Shown piece after piece: positions 8,021 through 19,804 of a DNA stretch of 64,000 bases (the first letter of the stretch is position 1; every line of letters starts with the position of its first letter). Position numbers and translations under genes: made by a program. The notes under the pieces were generated by a model. The model did not search any database. It was not told where the DNA came from and saw nothing but the letters and a program-made list of their open reading frames with translations. The stretch is taken from positions 1 through 64,000 of the forward strand of contig JAANMP010000015.1 of the NCBI GenBank assembly GCA_011250595.1. Reading direction: 5' to 3'. The stretch is from Bacillus sp. MM2020_1. Lineage in GTDB: Bacteria > Bacillota > Bacilli > Bacillales > Cytobacillaceae.

Positions 8021-9313
8021 TTATTTTATTTCATTTTCTAATTGTTTTTGAGCATCCGTTAATGCTTTGTCGACTGATTTATTTTCAAGTAAGATCGCGG
8101 CTTGGGCATTAACTGTAATGGTGCTGGCCTTGGCAAAGTTCTCATTTAAATATATTTTCGGAACTTGACCGACAATATCAGCAAACCTTTTGAATACTGG
8201 ACTATTATTGAAGTACTCACTATTTGCAGTAAATTGTGGTGCGCTGTATGTTTCCTTTAAAGATGGGAATAGGCCATATTTTTCAAACCCTAGAAGCTGT
8301 GATTCTTGATCGGTTGTAAAGAATTCCGTAAACGCATAGGCTGCCGATTGATTTTTACTAGTTGAGGGAATTAACAAGGAGGATCCCCCCACATTAGCAA
8401 ACCTAGCAGCTTCATCTGTAAAGCTCGGCAGATAAAATACATCCCATTTTCCCTTTAAATCTGGAGCCTGGTCCATAATGGTACCGGCATACCAAACACC
8501 ATACGGAATCGTCGCCACACTGCCATTTACAGTTGCTGTCACAATCCCGTCCCAGCCATTATTATTTAAGATTAGATCCTCTTCATGGAACTTCTTGATT
8601 GTTGCCATTGCCCGTTTAGCTTCCTCAGATTGAAGATTTATTTTTCCATCTTTATCAAAATAAGAAACACCTTGCTGCTGCATCATCATTTGAAACACAC
8701 CATCATAGTTGGCTATATCAATTGGTAATAGTTGTGCACCTGTGGCCTCTTTAATTTTCTTCCCAGCCGCAATATAGTCATCCCATGTTTTGATGGAAGT
8801 CGGATCAACCTTTGCCTTTTCAAAGAAATCAACACGATAGAATACACCGGCGGGGCCGATATCCCAAGGAGCGGCAATGAATTCTCTGTCCTTATTCTGT
8901 ACGGCTGCGACTTTAGCCGGATTGAATGAATCATTGTACTTATCAAAGCCCAGCTTGTTTAAATTTAAAAATCCTTCTGGAAATTGGTGAACATACCCCG
9001 GAATACGTTCATCCTCCATTAGAATGACGTCCGGTAAGCCAGAACCTCTTGCAGCTAGTCCAACTGTCAGTTTGTCATAGAGGTCGGAACTATTAAAATC
9101 TTCGACTTTCACTTTTACATCCGGATACTGTTTCTGAAACCTCTCAACGGATGCTTTCATTGTTGCTGCAGCGACATCCCAGCCCCAAACCGTTATGGTT
9201 CCTGATGGATGTTTTGAATCCCCTGTTTTTCCCTGATCACTAGTTGTTTTATTGGAGCAGGCAGCTAGTAGTAAAAGAAGCATGACTAGCATTAAAGACA
9301 TGTACTTTTTCAT
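8021..9313 (-). CDS. extracellular solute-binding lipoprotein, CUT1 family
   Basis: Family 1 extracellular binding protein, 430 residues, with a lipoprotein signal peptide ending LLAACS. The mature part begins with the usual GTITVWGWD strand and contains the ALPDVILMED-type and WDIGPAGVFYR segments typical of sugar-binding proteins in this group. It delivers its ligand to the two permeases encoded next. Its position directly downstream of the GcvPA/GcvPB-like genes (17 bases) says that the imported compound, or a product of it, is their likely substrate. The ligand cannot be read from the sequence. Confidence 0.9.
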   Translation of the reverse strand: MKKYMSLMLVMLLLLLAACSNKTTSDQGKTGDSKHPSGTITVWGWDVAAATMKASVERFQKQYPDVKVKVEDFNSSDLYDKLTVGLAARGSGLPDVILMEDERIPGYVHQFPEGFLNLNKLGFDKYNDSFNPAKVAAVQNKDREFIAAPWDIGPAGVFYRVDFFEKAKVDPTSIKTWDDYIAAGKKIKEATGAQLLPIDIANYDGVFQMMMQQQGVSYFDKDGKINLQSEEAKRAMATIKKFHEEDLILNNNGWDGIVTATVNGSVATIPYGVWYAGTIMDQAPDLKGKWDVFYLPSFTDEAARFANVGGSSLLIPSTSKNQSAAYAFTEFFTTDQESQLLGFEKYGLFPSLKETYSAPQFTANSEYFNNSPVFKRFADIVGQVPKIYLNENFAKASTITVNAQAAILLENKSVDKALTDAQKQLENEIK

Positions 9314-9330
9314 GTTTCATTCCCCATTTA

Positions 9331-10908
9331 CTAAGAATTTATGGTTTCGGTTTTCTTTATTTTTTTCAAATAGGAACGCCAAGTAATGGCCCATTTCTCA
9401 GGATTCTCAAAAAAGTCCTGCTCATCCACACGATGAATGGTGCTATTATGCGGTGCACTTTTCACCACTTCAGGATTGGTATACGCCTCATTAGAAATAT
9501 GTGTTAATGAGGCAATGTACTCGTCTAAATCCGCTTTTGAAGTCGATTCTGTCGGTTCAAGTGTAAACGGCTCAGGTACAACATAGGGGTGATGACTAGA
9601 CCAATAATGATGGGCAAAATCAGCCATCCGATGGGAAATATCCTCTGTAGTGACGCCAGTATCTTTCGTTAATTGCTCCCAGCTATAACGGACTTGCTCC
9701 AGCCTTTTCCCATTAATATAAGGAGCATCCGCACCGCGGATCTTTAATATCTTGTGGTACAAATAATTGTTATTTAACACTGCCACTTTAGCTACATCTT
9801 TTAACCCTTCTGCACCCAGGGATCGAATCCAGGCATATGCACGTAACACGGTTTGTGGTACTCCTTGAAATGAACGCACTTTCCCAATACTATGTGTCAA
9901 GTTATCATTCAAACTATAATTCTCGCCTTGTTTTTCAACGATCGGACCCGGCAAAAATTCTTTTAGCTTTTCAACAACACCCAATGCTCCCGTCGCCGGT
10001 CCGCCGCAGGCATGCGGTGTGGAGAAGGTTTTATGGAGGTTAAAGAAGCACATATCAAATCCAGCCTCTTTCGCTCGTGTAATACCTAGCAGCCCATTGG
10101 CATTGGCCTGGTCATAATAACAAATCCCGCCTGCTTCATGGACAATTTTTGTAAATTCTTTGATACGTGGATTATAAATCCCCGTATCTTCAGGGTTAGC
10201 GACAACAAATCCTGCCGTTCTGTCGGAAACGGCTGCTTTTAACTTTTCGATATCTGGGAAGCCATCTTTATCTGGGTACAACGTGATAATTTTATACCCC
10301 TTTACAGCAGCGGTTGCGGCTTGAGAAGGATGCGAAAAAATGGTCGTGATGATTTCATTTCGCTGCTCGCCTTCTCCTCTCGATTCATGATAAGCTCGAA
10401 CGATGGAGGCCATTGTGAATAAGGATTGCGTTCCACTCCCCGGCTGGAAAGAAAAGTAGTCCATTCCAGAAATCTCTCTCATGCACAAATCTAACTTGTA
10501 AATAATTTCAAGCATTCCTTGGACTGTGCTAACATCTTGCAAAGGATGCAGTTCCGTCATTTTAGCTGAGGAGGCAAAGGCTTCGTTTATTTTCGGAGAA
10601 TACTTCATCGTACAGGTTCCTTGTCCGATTTCAACGTTAAAGGCCGCTCCTAACGTTTCCTGTGATAAACGCAAATAATGGCACAATACTCTATTTTGGG
10701 AAATTTCCGGTAAATTTGGTTTCCTTTTTCTAATCATTTCCGCTGGTATGGCAGAGACCCCATCCCCTACATGATTTTCAATACCTTCTTCCACCATAGG
10801 GAGTGTGACTCCTCGCTCTCCGCTTTTATGAAGTTCGAAAATAATCGGCTCATCCCATTTTGCTTGATGAAAATTTCTTACCTTCTGATTCCTATTAATT
10901 TTTTGCAT
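9331..10908 (-). CDS. glycine dehydrogenase (decarboxylating) subunit 2-like protein, GcvPB paralogue
   Basis: PLP-dependent protein of the glycine cleavage P-protein family, matching the C-terminal half (GcvPB). The PLP lysine motif is clear: NLHKTFSTPHACGGPA near residues 292-307, where ordinary GcvPB has NLHKTFCIPHGGGGPG. Length is 525 residues, some 35 more than usual, with a longer C-terminal tail after YVVPEPFTLEPTES. It follows the GcvPA-like gene by 22 bases. No gcvT (T-protein) or gcvH (H-protein) gene lies nearby, and the operon carries an SDR and a sugar-type ABC importer instead, so a role outside normal glycine cleavage is likely. The family is certain; the reaction is open. Confidence 0.85.
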   Translation of the reverse strand: MQKINRNQKVRNFHQAKWDEPIIFELHKSGERGVTLPMVEEGIENHVGDGVSAIPAEMIRKRKPNLPEISQNRVLCHYLRLSQETLGAAFNVEIGQGTCTMKYSPKINEAFASSAKMTELHPLQDVSTVQGMLEIIYKLDLCMREISGMDYFSFQPGSGTQSLFTMASIVRAYHESRGEGEQRNEIITTIFSHPSQAATAAVKGYKIITLYPDKDGFPDIEKLKAAVSDRTAGFVVANPEDTGIYNPRIKEFTKIVHEAGGICYYDQANANGLLGITRAKEAGFDMCFFNLHKTFSTPHACGGPATGALGVVEKLKEFLPGPIVEKQGENYSLNDNLTHSIGKVRSFQGVPQTVLRAYAWIRSLGAEGLKDVAKVAVLNNNYLYHKILKIRGADAPYINGKRLEQVRYSWEQLTKDTGVTTEDISHRMADFAHHYWSSHHPYVVPEPFTLEPTESTSKADLDEYIASLTHISNEAYTNPEVVKSAPHNSTIHRVDEQDFFENPEKWAITWRSYLKKIKKTETINS

Positions 10909-10930
10909 TTACAACACCATCCCTTTCTCC

Positions 10931-12322
10931 TTACTCTGTATCTATGCATTCCTGAATCGTAGTTACTAGTCGATCGATGTCTTCTTTTGAATGAATTTCT
11001 GTGATGCAAAATAATGCACATTGACCTAGTTCTGGAAAGTCTTCGGATAAGTCCTTTCCACCAAAAATTCCATGGTCTAATAGATATTCATTGATTTCCT
11101 TCACAGATTTTCCTGTATAGCCAAAGTCAACGACGAACTCTTTAAAATTCGTTGATTCAAATCGGGACGCTACGACATTTGATATATTCCCAAGCTGCCC
11201 CATCGCATATTGTGATTTTTGCAGGATGGTCTTCCCAAGTTTATACATTCCATCAGGACCTAAGAGCGATAAATATACTCCAGCAGTGATCCCCCATAAT
11301 GCCGTTTGTGTTCCAACCGATTCCTTTCCTTTCTCTCTTAATGCAAAGGATGTACGGTCATAAAGAACATCTCCAAAGCCATATTCACCTTCGACAACCG
11401 TTGGTGCAATCCCAAATAAACGGGAAGGATATTCTTGGATAAAGGTTAAATCATCGTGAGTAGCGATAAAACCGGATTGACCACCGCCATAGTTCATATG
11501 CATGCCGAGCGGCTGTAAATCACCACAGACAATATCAGCGCCGTAGTGGCTTGGCGGTGAAAGTACGCCTAATGAGCTCGGGTCCACACCAACGATGGTT
11601 ATCGCACCGAAACTTTTTGCTAGTTTACTAATCTTTTGGCCCTTTGTTTCAACAAATCCCAAATAGGAAGGATTTTCAAAGTAAACAGCAGCGGTACTTG
11701 ACGATAGCTTGGCTTCTAGATCGCTTAAATTTATTTGTCCTGAATCTTCTTCATAATCAACCAGAATGCATTCAATATGTGGTGAGCAATAATTTTTGAT
11801 GACTTTCAGCCGATCAGGAGAGATGGTTTTTGGTAAAAGCACCTTGTTTCGGCCATTGATCCGGCTCGCCATTCGGATTGATGTTGCCGCTGCCTGCGCC
11901 CAATCAAACGTTGGAACGTTGACCACATCCATGTCTACTAATTCAGCCATTAGGCTTTGATATTCAAACAACGCTTGATATCTGCCGTGATCTTCATATG
12001 GATCACCAGCATAAGCCGTTAAAAATTCCGCACGCTGATTCACTTCATCACAAACTGCCGGTACAAAGTGGTTCCAGCATCCTGCACCTAAAAAGTTTAA
12101 ATACTCTTGCGTGCTTTTGTTCTTGGCTAAGATGCCGTCAATATATCTTCTTAGTTCATATTCAGAAAGCGCTTTCGGAATATTCATCTCTTTTTTATAC
12201 TGTAATTCTTCAGGTATGCCATCAAAAAGCTCTTCTATCGTTTGTGCACCAATCTCTCTTAGCATTTCCTCTTGTACTTCCGGAACTGTGTTTGGTATAT
12301 ATGGATGGGCTTGTTTTTTCAT
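10931..12322 (-). CDS. glycine dehydrogenase (decarboxylating) subunit 1-like protein, GcvPA paralogue
   Basis: Matches the N-terminal half of glycine cleavage P-protein (GcvPA), 463 residues, near normal length. It opens with the usual HPYIPNTVPEVQEEML and has the LNFLGAGCWNHFVP segment. The stretch that in ordinary GcvPA reads like YTPYQ-x-E-x-SQG is here YAGDPYEDHGR, and the following Y-D-G/E-A-T-A block is FDWAQAAA: both lie at the active-site face, so substrate or partner choice is probably altered. Start set at the ATG (12322) that GGAGAG precedes, rather than the GTG one codon upstream. Forms the expected alpha2-beta2 enzyme with the next gene's product. Confidence 0.83.
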   Translation of the reverse strand: MKKQAHPYIPNTVPEVQEEMLREIGAQTIEELFDGIPEELQYKKEMNIPKALSEYELRRYIDGILAKNKSTQEYLNFLGAGCWNHFVPAVCDEVNQRAEFLTAYAGDPYEDHGRYQALFEYQSLMAELVDMDVVNVPTFDWAQAAATSIRMASRINGRNKVLLPKTISPDRLKVIKNYCSPHIECILVDYEEDSGQINLSDLEAKLSSSTAAVYFENPSYLGFVETKGQKISKLAKSFGAITIVGVDPSSLGVLSPPSHYGADIVCGDLQPLGMHMNYGGGQSGFIATHDDLTFIQEYPSRLFGIAPTVVEGEYGFGDVLYDRTSFALREKGKESVGTQTALWGITAGVYLSLLGPDGMYKLGKTILQKSQYAMGQLGNISNVVASRFESTNFKEFVVDFGYTGKSVKEINEYLLDHGIFGGKDLSEDFPELGQCALFCITEIHSKEDIDRLVTTIQECIDTE

Positions 12323-12345
12323 CACATTCTCTCCTTTGATTAGTT

Positions 12346-13125
12346 TTACGCTAAACCGCCGCCGTCAACTGTTAAAACCGTTCCTGTCACCCAGGATGAC
12401 ATATCACTTGCTAAAAACAACACGCCTTTAGCAATATCTCGAGGCGTTCCAATTCTTTCAAGCGGCCGGCCGACAGCTGATGAAGCAAGAAATGATTCTT
12501 CTTCAAATTGCAATTGCTTCGCTTCATCTCTCAATAACGGAGTATCTGTGTCACCAGGGCATATACAATTGACACGTATATTCTGGTTTCCATGGTCAAT
12601 GGCCATTGCTTTTGTTAAATTTACGACACCTGCTTTTGCCGCACAGTAAGAGACCGCTTTATCTCCTCCTTTTAACCCCCAGCCTGACCCTGTGTTGATA
12701 ATGCTGCCCCCGCCGTTTTTAGCCATAATTGGGATGATGTATTTCGATAATAGGAAGGCGCCTTTTAAAGAAACATTAAGGACTAGGTCCCAATCCTCTT
12801 CGGTATGTTCGACAGCTGTTTTTCTTCTAATCACACCTGCATTATTAAAGAGAACGTCAATTTTCCCAAGTTCTCTTTCAATTTGATTTGCTGCCAATTC
12901 ACATTCAGAAGATGTAGTAACATCACACTTAAAAAATGCAGCTCTTCCCCCTTTGTCATTTATGTCTTTGGCTTGCTCGATGCCCAGTTTTTCATTAATA
13001 TCAATCATGGCTACATAAGCCCCTGCTTCACTGAACAGCTTTGCCGTGGCTAATCCAATCCCAGAGGCAGCTCCTGTAATCACAATAACTTTATTTTTCA
13101 ATCCGATGAGTTCTTCATAATTCAT
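12346..13125 (-). CDS. SDR-family NAD(P)-dependent oxidoreductase
   Basis: Classical short-chain dehydrogenase/reductase, 259 residues. It has the cofactor motif TGAASGIG (about residues 17-24), an Asp after the second strand (MIDIN) that favours NAD over NADP, NNAG near 93, catalytic Ser in NTGSGWG, and YCAAK for Tyr and Lys near 162-166. It is the first gene of the sigma-54 operon and ends 23 bases before the GcvPA-like gene. In context it would oxidise an alcohol, perhaps a hydroxy group on the imported compound, before or after the PLP step. The exact substrate is unknown. Confidence 0.88.
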   Translation of the reverse strand: MNYEELIGLKNKVIVITGAASGIGLATAKLFSEAGAYVAMIDINEKLGIEQAKDINDKGGRAAFFKCDVTTSSECELAANQIERELGKIDVLFNNAGVIRRKTAVEHTEEDWDLVLNVSLKGAFLLSKYIIPIMAKNGGGSIINTGSGWGLKGGDKAVSYCAAKAGVVNLTKAMAIDHGNQNIRVNCICPGDTDTPLLRDEAKQLQFEEESFLASSAVGRPLERIGTPRDIAKGVLFLASDMSSWVTGTVLTVDGGGLA

Positions 13126-13206
13126 ATTAATCTCCGTCCTTTCTAAACCATTTATCTACGAAAAATTATTGCTGTTCTTCCTCCTTTATCTTTTACTTAA
13201 TTTGTT

Positions 13207-13223
13207 TGCAATTATTGTGCCAA
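13207..13223 (-). promoter_or_regulatory. sigma-54 (-24/-12) promoter of the SDR-gcvPAB-like-ABC operon
   Basis: On the minus strand TTGGCAC-AATAA-TTGCA (13223-13207) fits the sigma-54 consensus TTGGCAC-N5-TTGCA exactly, with GG and GC 10 bp apart. Transcription would start about 70 bases before the SDR gene. The activator gene lies divergently alongside. Confidence 0.9.
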
Positions 13224-13297
13224 GATTGCGATATATCTAAAAATAGGAAAGAGAAAGCTTCCTTCGTCCTATTTTGCTAAATCTCTGCTTAGACCTG

Positions 13298-13311
13298 TGT
13301 CAGAAATGACA
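13298..13311. promoter_or_regulatory. candidate upstream activator site for the sigma-54 operon
   Basis: Inverted repeat TGTCA-GAAA-TGACA lies about 75-90 bp upstream of the -24 element. A weaker related sequence, TTTGTCACTATCGTCAAAA, follows at 13316-13334. Position and symmetry suit an enhancer for the adjacent activator; binding is inferred. Confidence 0.45.
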
Positions 13312-13412
13312 TATCTTTGTCACTATCGTCAAAACTATTTAACTATTCTAAATGTTATAATAAAATTAAACTTACATAAAAGACAAACATCCACAAGTGG
13401 GGGGAAAATGAT

Positions 13413-14813
13413 TTGTTACTGTTAAATTCAATTTCAAAGGTCATTCAGGCTTTTTCCAAACTCCTTCACGTAGATATTGCTTGTTTTAATCCGGAGGGAA
13501 AACTAATTGCTGCCACAGAGGAATATGTCCGCCGTAAAGGCAAGAAAGTTTATGTCCCGTTTTTTAACACTTTGTATGGACATCACATTACTTTCCTCCA
13601 CCAACCAGGAAAAATGAAAACATGTGATGGATGCCATTTTATTAATAATTGCCCCTCTAAGATAGAACTGGTTCAAGACATGATTATTAATGGGAAGAAA
13701 TATGGTTATTTAACATTTGTCAGTTTTTCTGAAGAAAATGAAAAGAAACTCATCGAAAACAAGGAGTTCTATATTGAATGGCTCTCGCGCTTGAAGGAAA
13801 TTATTATCTCCATATTACGAGACACCGATGGCTTCAAAGTAAAAGACTATATGGACCTCGCTAACACAAACTATATTTTTGGCAAAAGCAAGTCACATAC
13901 TCAAATTCATAATCTCATTAAGAGCATTCGTAATAGTACCTCCTCTGTTTTAATTACTGGAGAAACTGGCACTGGGAAAAGTTTGCTAGCCCAGTATATT
14001 CATAAAGGAAGTCTTGTCAGTAAGGGTCCCTTTGTTGAATTAAACTGCGCTGCCATTCCAGAGAGTTTATTTGAGAGTGAATTGTTTGGCTATGAAGACG
14101 GAGCCTTTACGAATGCAAGAAGACAAGGAAAACCCGGTTACTTCGAATTAGCCGATAATGGAACCTTATTTTTAGATGAAATTGCTGATTTACCCATGAG
14201 TTTACAGCCAAAACTATTGAAGGTCTTACAGGATGGTATTATTCGGCGTGTGGGAGGGACTACTGCCAAGAAAGTAAAAGTACGTCTTATTGCTGCAACG
14301 AATCAGTCTTTTGATGAATTAATAGCTGGAAAGTTATTTCGCCCCGATCTTTTTTACCGGTTGAATGTCATTCCAATCATGGTTCCGCCATTGAGAGAAA
14401 GAATGGAGGACATCGAATTATTAGTAGTAAACTTTTTAGAAAAATTACGAGACCGAACAGGTAAGTATATTAATTCCTTTACGGACGAATACATCGATTT
14501 GGTAGCTTCCTATCACTGGCCGGGAAATTTACGCGAGCTTGAGAATGTGATTGAATATAGTCTGAATATAGAAATGGGGCAAAGGTTAACAAAAAACTCT
14601 CTTCCCCACTATCTATTAAATAAACAACAATTACTTCAGGATTCTAAACCTCTCCTGGAACCTTCTCTGGCAGAAGCAGAAAGAGAGGTTATTATTCAAA
14701 AGCTAAGCCATTATGGCAGCAGCTACAATGGCAAACAAAAAGCCGCCAAGGATTTAGGCATAAGCATCCGGACTTTATACCGAAAAATGGAGAAACTTAA
14801 GATTCATTCCTAA
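13413..14813 (+). CDS. sigma-54-dependent transcriptional activator with Cys-containing N-terminal domain
   Basis: Bacterial enhancer-binding protein of 466 residues. The N-terminal part (1-150) is a sensor domain with CDGCHFINNC, a cysteine group often found in Firmicute activators of this kind. The AAA+ domain has Walker A GETGTGKS (about 186-193), Walker B LFLDEIAD, and R-finger region. The sigma-54 contact loop reads GAFTNA instead of GAFTGA. A Fis-type helix-turn-helix (KAAKDLGISIRTLYRKMEKL) ends the protein. The start is TTG at 13413, with GGGGG 8 bases before; the ATG at 13408 is out of frame and stops at once. It faces the operon with a consensus sigma-54 promoter and is almost surely its regulator. 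Confidence 0.9.
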   Translation: MLLLNSISKVIQAFSKLLHVDIACFNPEGKLIAATEEYVRRKGKKVYVPFFNTLYGHHITFLHQPGKMKTCDGCHFINNCPSKIELVQDMIINGKKYGYLTFVSFSEENEKKLIENKEFYIEWLSRLKEIIISILRDTDGFKVKDYMDLANTNYIFGKSKSHTQIHNLIKSIRNSTSSVLITGETGTGKSLLAQYIHKGSLVSKGPFVELNCAAIPESLFESELFGYEDGAFTNARRQGKPGYFELADNGTLFLDEIADLPMSLQPKLLKVLQDGIIRRVGGTTAKKVKVRLIAATNQSFDELIAGKLFRPDLFYRLNVIPIMVPPLRERMEDIELLVVNFLEKLRDRTGKYINSFTDEYIDLVASYHWPGNLRELENVIEYSLNIEMGQRLTKNSLPHYLLNKQQLLQDSKPLLEPSLAEAEREVIIQKLSHYGSSYNGKQKAAKDLGISIRTLYRKMEKLKIHS

Positions 14814-14848
14814 AAAAGCGAAGAGCATTTTCTGCTCCTCGCCTTTTT
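14812..14848. terminator. bidirectional intrinsic terminator
   Basis: Stem GCGAAGAGCA / TGCTCCTCGC with one mismatch, flanked by A6 and T5, immediately after the activator's stop codon. Confidence 0.85.
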
Positions 14849-14888
14849 AAGTGCCAAAACACCTTAACACAACTGAACGTCCCCCTCA

Positions 14889-14933
14889 CGCGGACAAAGG
14901 AGGAACTTTGTCCACGGAGAGTGCCTGACACCA
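14889..14933. repeat. dispersed palindromic repeat, altered copy
   Basis: One outer arm (GTGCCTGACACCA, 14921-14933) is kept, the other is lost. The centre is a different hairpin, CGCGGACAAAG / CTTTGTCCACG (14889-14916). It ends 20 bases after the lacZ stop codon on the minus strand. Confidence 0.7.
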
Positions 14934-14953
14934 AAACAACAAAGGATGAGCCA

Positions 14954-18010
<3,057 letters not shown>

Positions 18011-18091
18011 TCAACCTCACAATCGATAAGTTTTTATTCCCTTACGGAGGCAGCGTAAACTATTAAAAGAAATAGCTGCCTTTCCTAAACA

Positions 18092-19789
18092 TCAACGGGT
18101 TTCCTCTGTAGCGAGTAGTTGGCCTAAGGTAAGAAATACGCTCGAGGTCCAGGTAAATGCCGGGTCACGAAGTCCTTCTCCAGTTAGAGCATTATAGTTC
18201 TCCGCCATCCCTGATTTGGCTGCCATTGTACAGAATTTCTCTGCTACCTCAAGAGCTACTTCCTTTTTGCCGGATGCAAGCAAGCCATCGACGAGCAGCA
18301 TGGTGGTTGGTGCCCAAATGGGTCCCCGCCAATAGCCATCTTCCTTGTAATACAGACTGTCTGGCCGTTCCGTTGCTAATCCGTATTCTGTTAAAAATCC
18401 CTTTGTCGTTATATCATCTGCCAGCTTATTTAGAATTTCTGGCGGAAGCCTTTTACCAAGAATCAGAGGGATATATAAAACTAGACTGTTAGATTCGATG
18501 ATTTCATGTGTTCCGGACCGTTTTGCGACAAAGCGCTGGCCATCCCAAAAATGGTCAAGCATTCGATCTAACAATGCTTGTGACTCATTCATCCATTTTC
18601 TAGCTTCATCATTTTTTCCAAGCCTACAGGCTATTTCCGCCAGCACCTCCATTTGCAGCACTAGGAAGGAGGATAAATCTGGGCTTTCTACCGGTGTCCC
18701 TTTGTGAAAAATCGTGCTATTATCCCAGCCACTATCATTTCCATGATTATATTGCGGAATCCCGTCTTGGTCACTATCTTGAAAAGTCAGCCACCACATC
18801 GTCCATTTTTCAAGTGGCCGATAAACTTCTCGAAGCTTTTCCTCTGTCACAAAATCGTTTTGTTCCCACATACGCCTTAGTGTCCAGCCATGGATAGGCG
18901 GTTTTGTAAAGTTCCATAAAGCGGACCTATTATTAACGAAGTCAGGCAGCATCCCGGACCCATCCTGTAAATCAAAAAAGATCATAAATTGGTCCCAGGC
19001 AAGATCCGGATTATTTTTTGCTAATGCCAAGGCATTAAAACAGTGATCCCAGCTCCAAATGTTTGTCATCCAGTTTTTCGACATGTACATCGCAGTCCTA
19101 GTCAACATGCCTTCAGGCGGCACCACGCATGACCAGGTAATATAAGAAGCCTGTTCTTTTCCGCGTAAATACTTTTCTGGAATCTTAAGGGTTCGCTCTA
19201 GCCAAGCCTGATATTCCTTTTTCACAAGCTCATGCCCTTCTGAAAAAGCTGCGTACGAACGTGGCTGATGCACGGTCGTAAACTCCTCAATCACACCTTC
19301 CATTTCTCCCAATGGGTTCTCTGGAAGAAAATCAACAATAATTTTTTCACAACGCTGTTCAATGAAAGGTGCGTCCACTACGAGGCGTCCCTTTATCGAA
19401 GTAAGCATGTAGCGCATTTCCTGACGGGAATGGTTAACTTCCCAACGCTGGTCCTCCACAGAGATTGCATAATCATAAGCACCAGTAATTCCAGTTAGCC
19501 TTACCCCGGTTCCCTGACTTCTTATTTGTAAAACGTGGGTTTCTGTTATACAAAATTCAGCAAACCCAACCGCACTTTCAAGCCGGAGCAGAGTCGGACT
19601 TAGGACCGCCTGATAGGACAGGGGGTTCCCCTCATGTACAAGATCAATCCGAAACACCTCACCAAACTCATTGTCCCCATTACGGATATTGCGGAGGTAA
19701 AGCGGCCTATCCCCGTCCTCGTGATGATTGGGTGAAATGGTGATAAAAGAACCATAGCGGCTGAAGGGAATTTTTTTTATATCAAACAT
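18092..19789 (-). CDS. GH63/MGH1-like glycoside hydrolase
   Basis: An (alpha/alpha)6-barrel glycoside hydrolase of the GH63 / trehalase-like group, which includes E. coli YgjK and mannosylglycerate hydrolases. After a beta-rich N-terminal domain of about 190 residues, the barrel shows NIWSWDHCFNALAL, the acid-bearing YNHGNDSGWDNST (about 365), IESNSLVLY, the conserved YWRGPIWAPTTMLLVDGL, and ENYNALTGEG near the C-terminus with the candidate base Glu. The 565-residue protein has no signal peptide and is cytoplasmic. It lies between the MFS and lacZ genes, so it likely acts on an imported oligosaccharide that carries an alpha-linked unit. Exact bond and sugar are unknown. Confidence 0.8.
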   Translation of the reverse strand: MFDIKKIPFSRYGSFITISPNHHEDGDRPLYLRNIRNGDNEFGEVFRIDLVHEGNPLSYQAVLSPTLLRLESAVGFAEFCITETHVLQIRSQGTGVRLTGITGAYDYAISVEDQRWEVNHSRQEMRYMLTSIKGRLVVDAPFIEQRCEKIIVDFLPENPLGEMEGVIEEFTTVHQPRSYAAFSEGHELVKKEYQAWLERTLKIPEKYLRGKEQASYITWSCVVPPEGMLTRTAMYMSKNWMTNIWSWDHCFNALALAKNNPDLAWDQFMIFFDLQDGSGMLPDFVNNRSALWNFTKPPIHGWTLRRMWEQNDFVTEEKLREVYRPLEKWTMWWLTFQDSDQDGIPQYNHGNDSGWDNSTIFHKGTPVESPDLSSFLVLQMEVLAEIACRLGKNDEARKWMNESQALLDRMLDHFWDGQRFVAKRSGTHEIIESNSLVLYIPLILGKRLPPEILNKLADDITTKGFLTEYGLATERPDSLYYKEDGYWRGPIWAPTTMLLVDGLLASGKKEVALEVAEKFCTMAAKSGMAENYNALTGEGLRDPAFTWTSSVFLTLGQLLATEETR

Positions 19790-19804
19790 ATGAACAACTC
19801 ACTT

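Noticed and set aside
13126-13412. Glycine riboswitch before the GcvP-like operon
   Set aside because: The leader from the sigma-54 promoter is about 70 bases, too short for the tandem glycine aptamers, and no GGAGAGA-type core was seen.
18045-18082. AGGCAGC / GCTGCCT hairpin between the GH63-like gene and lacZ as a terminator
   Set aside because: Seven-bp stem with a 20-base loop and no T-run; too weak, and lacZ would be cut off from its operon.
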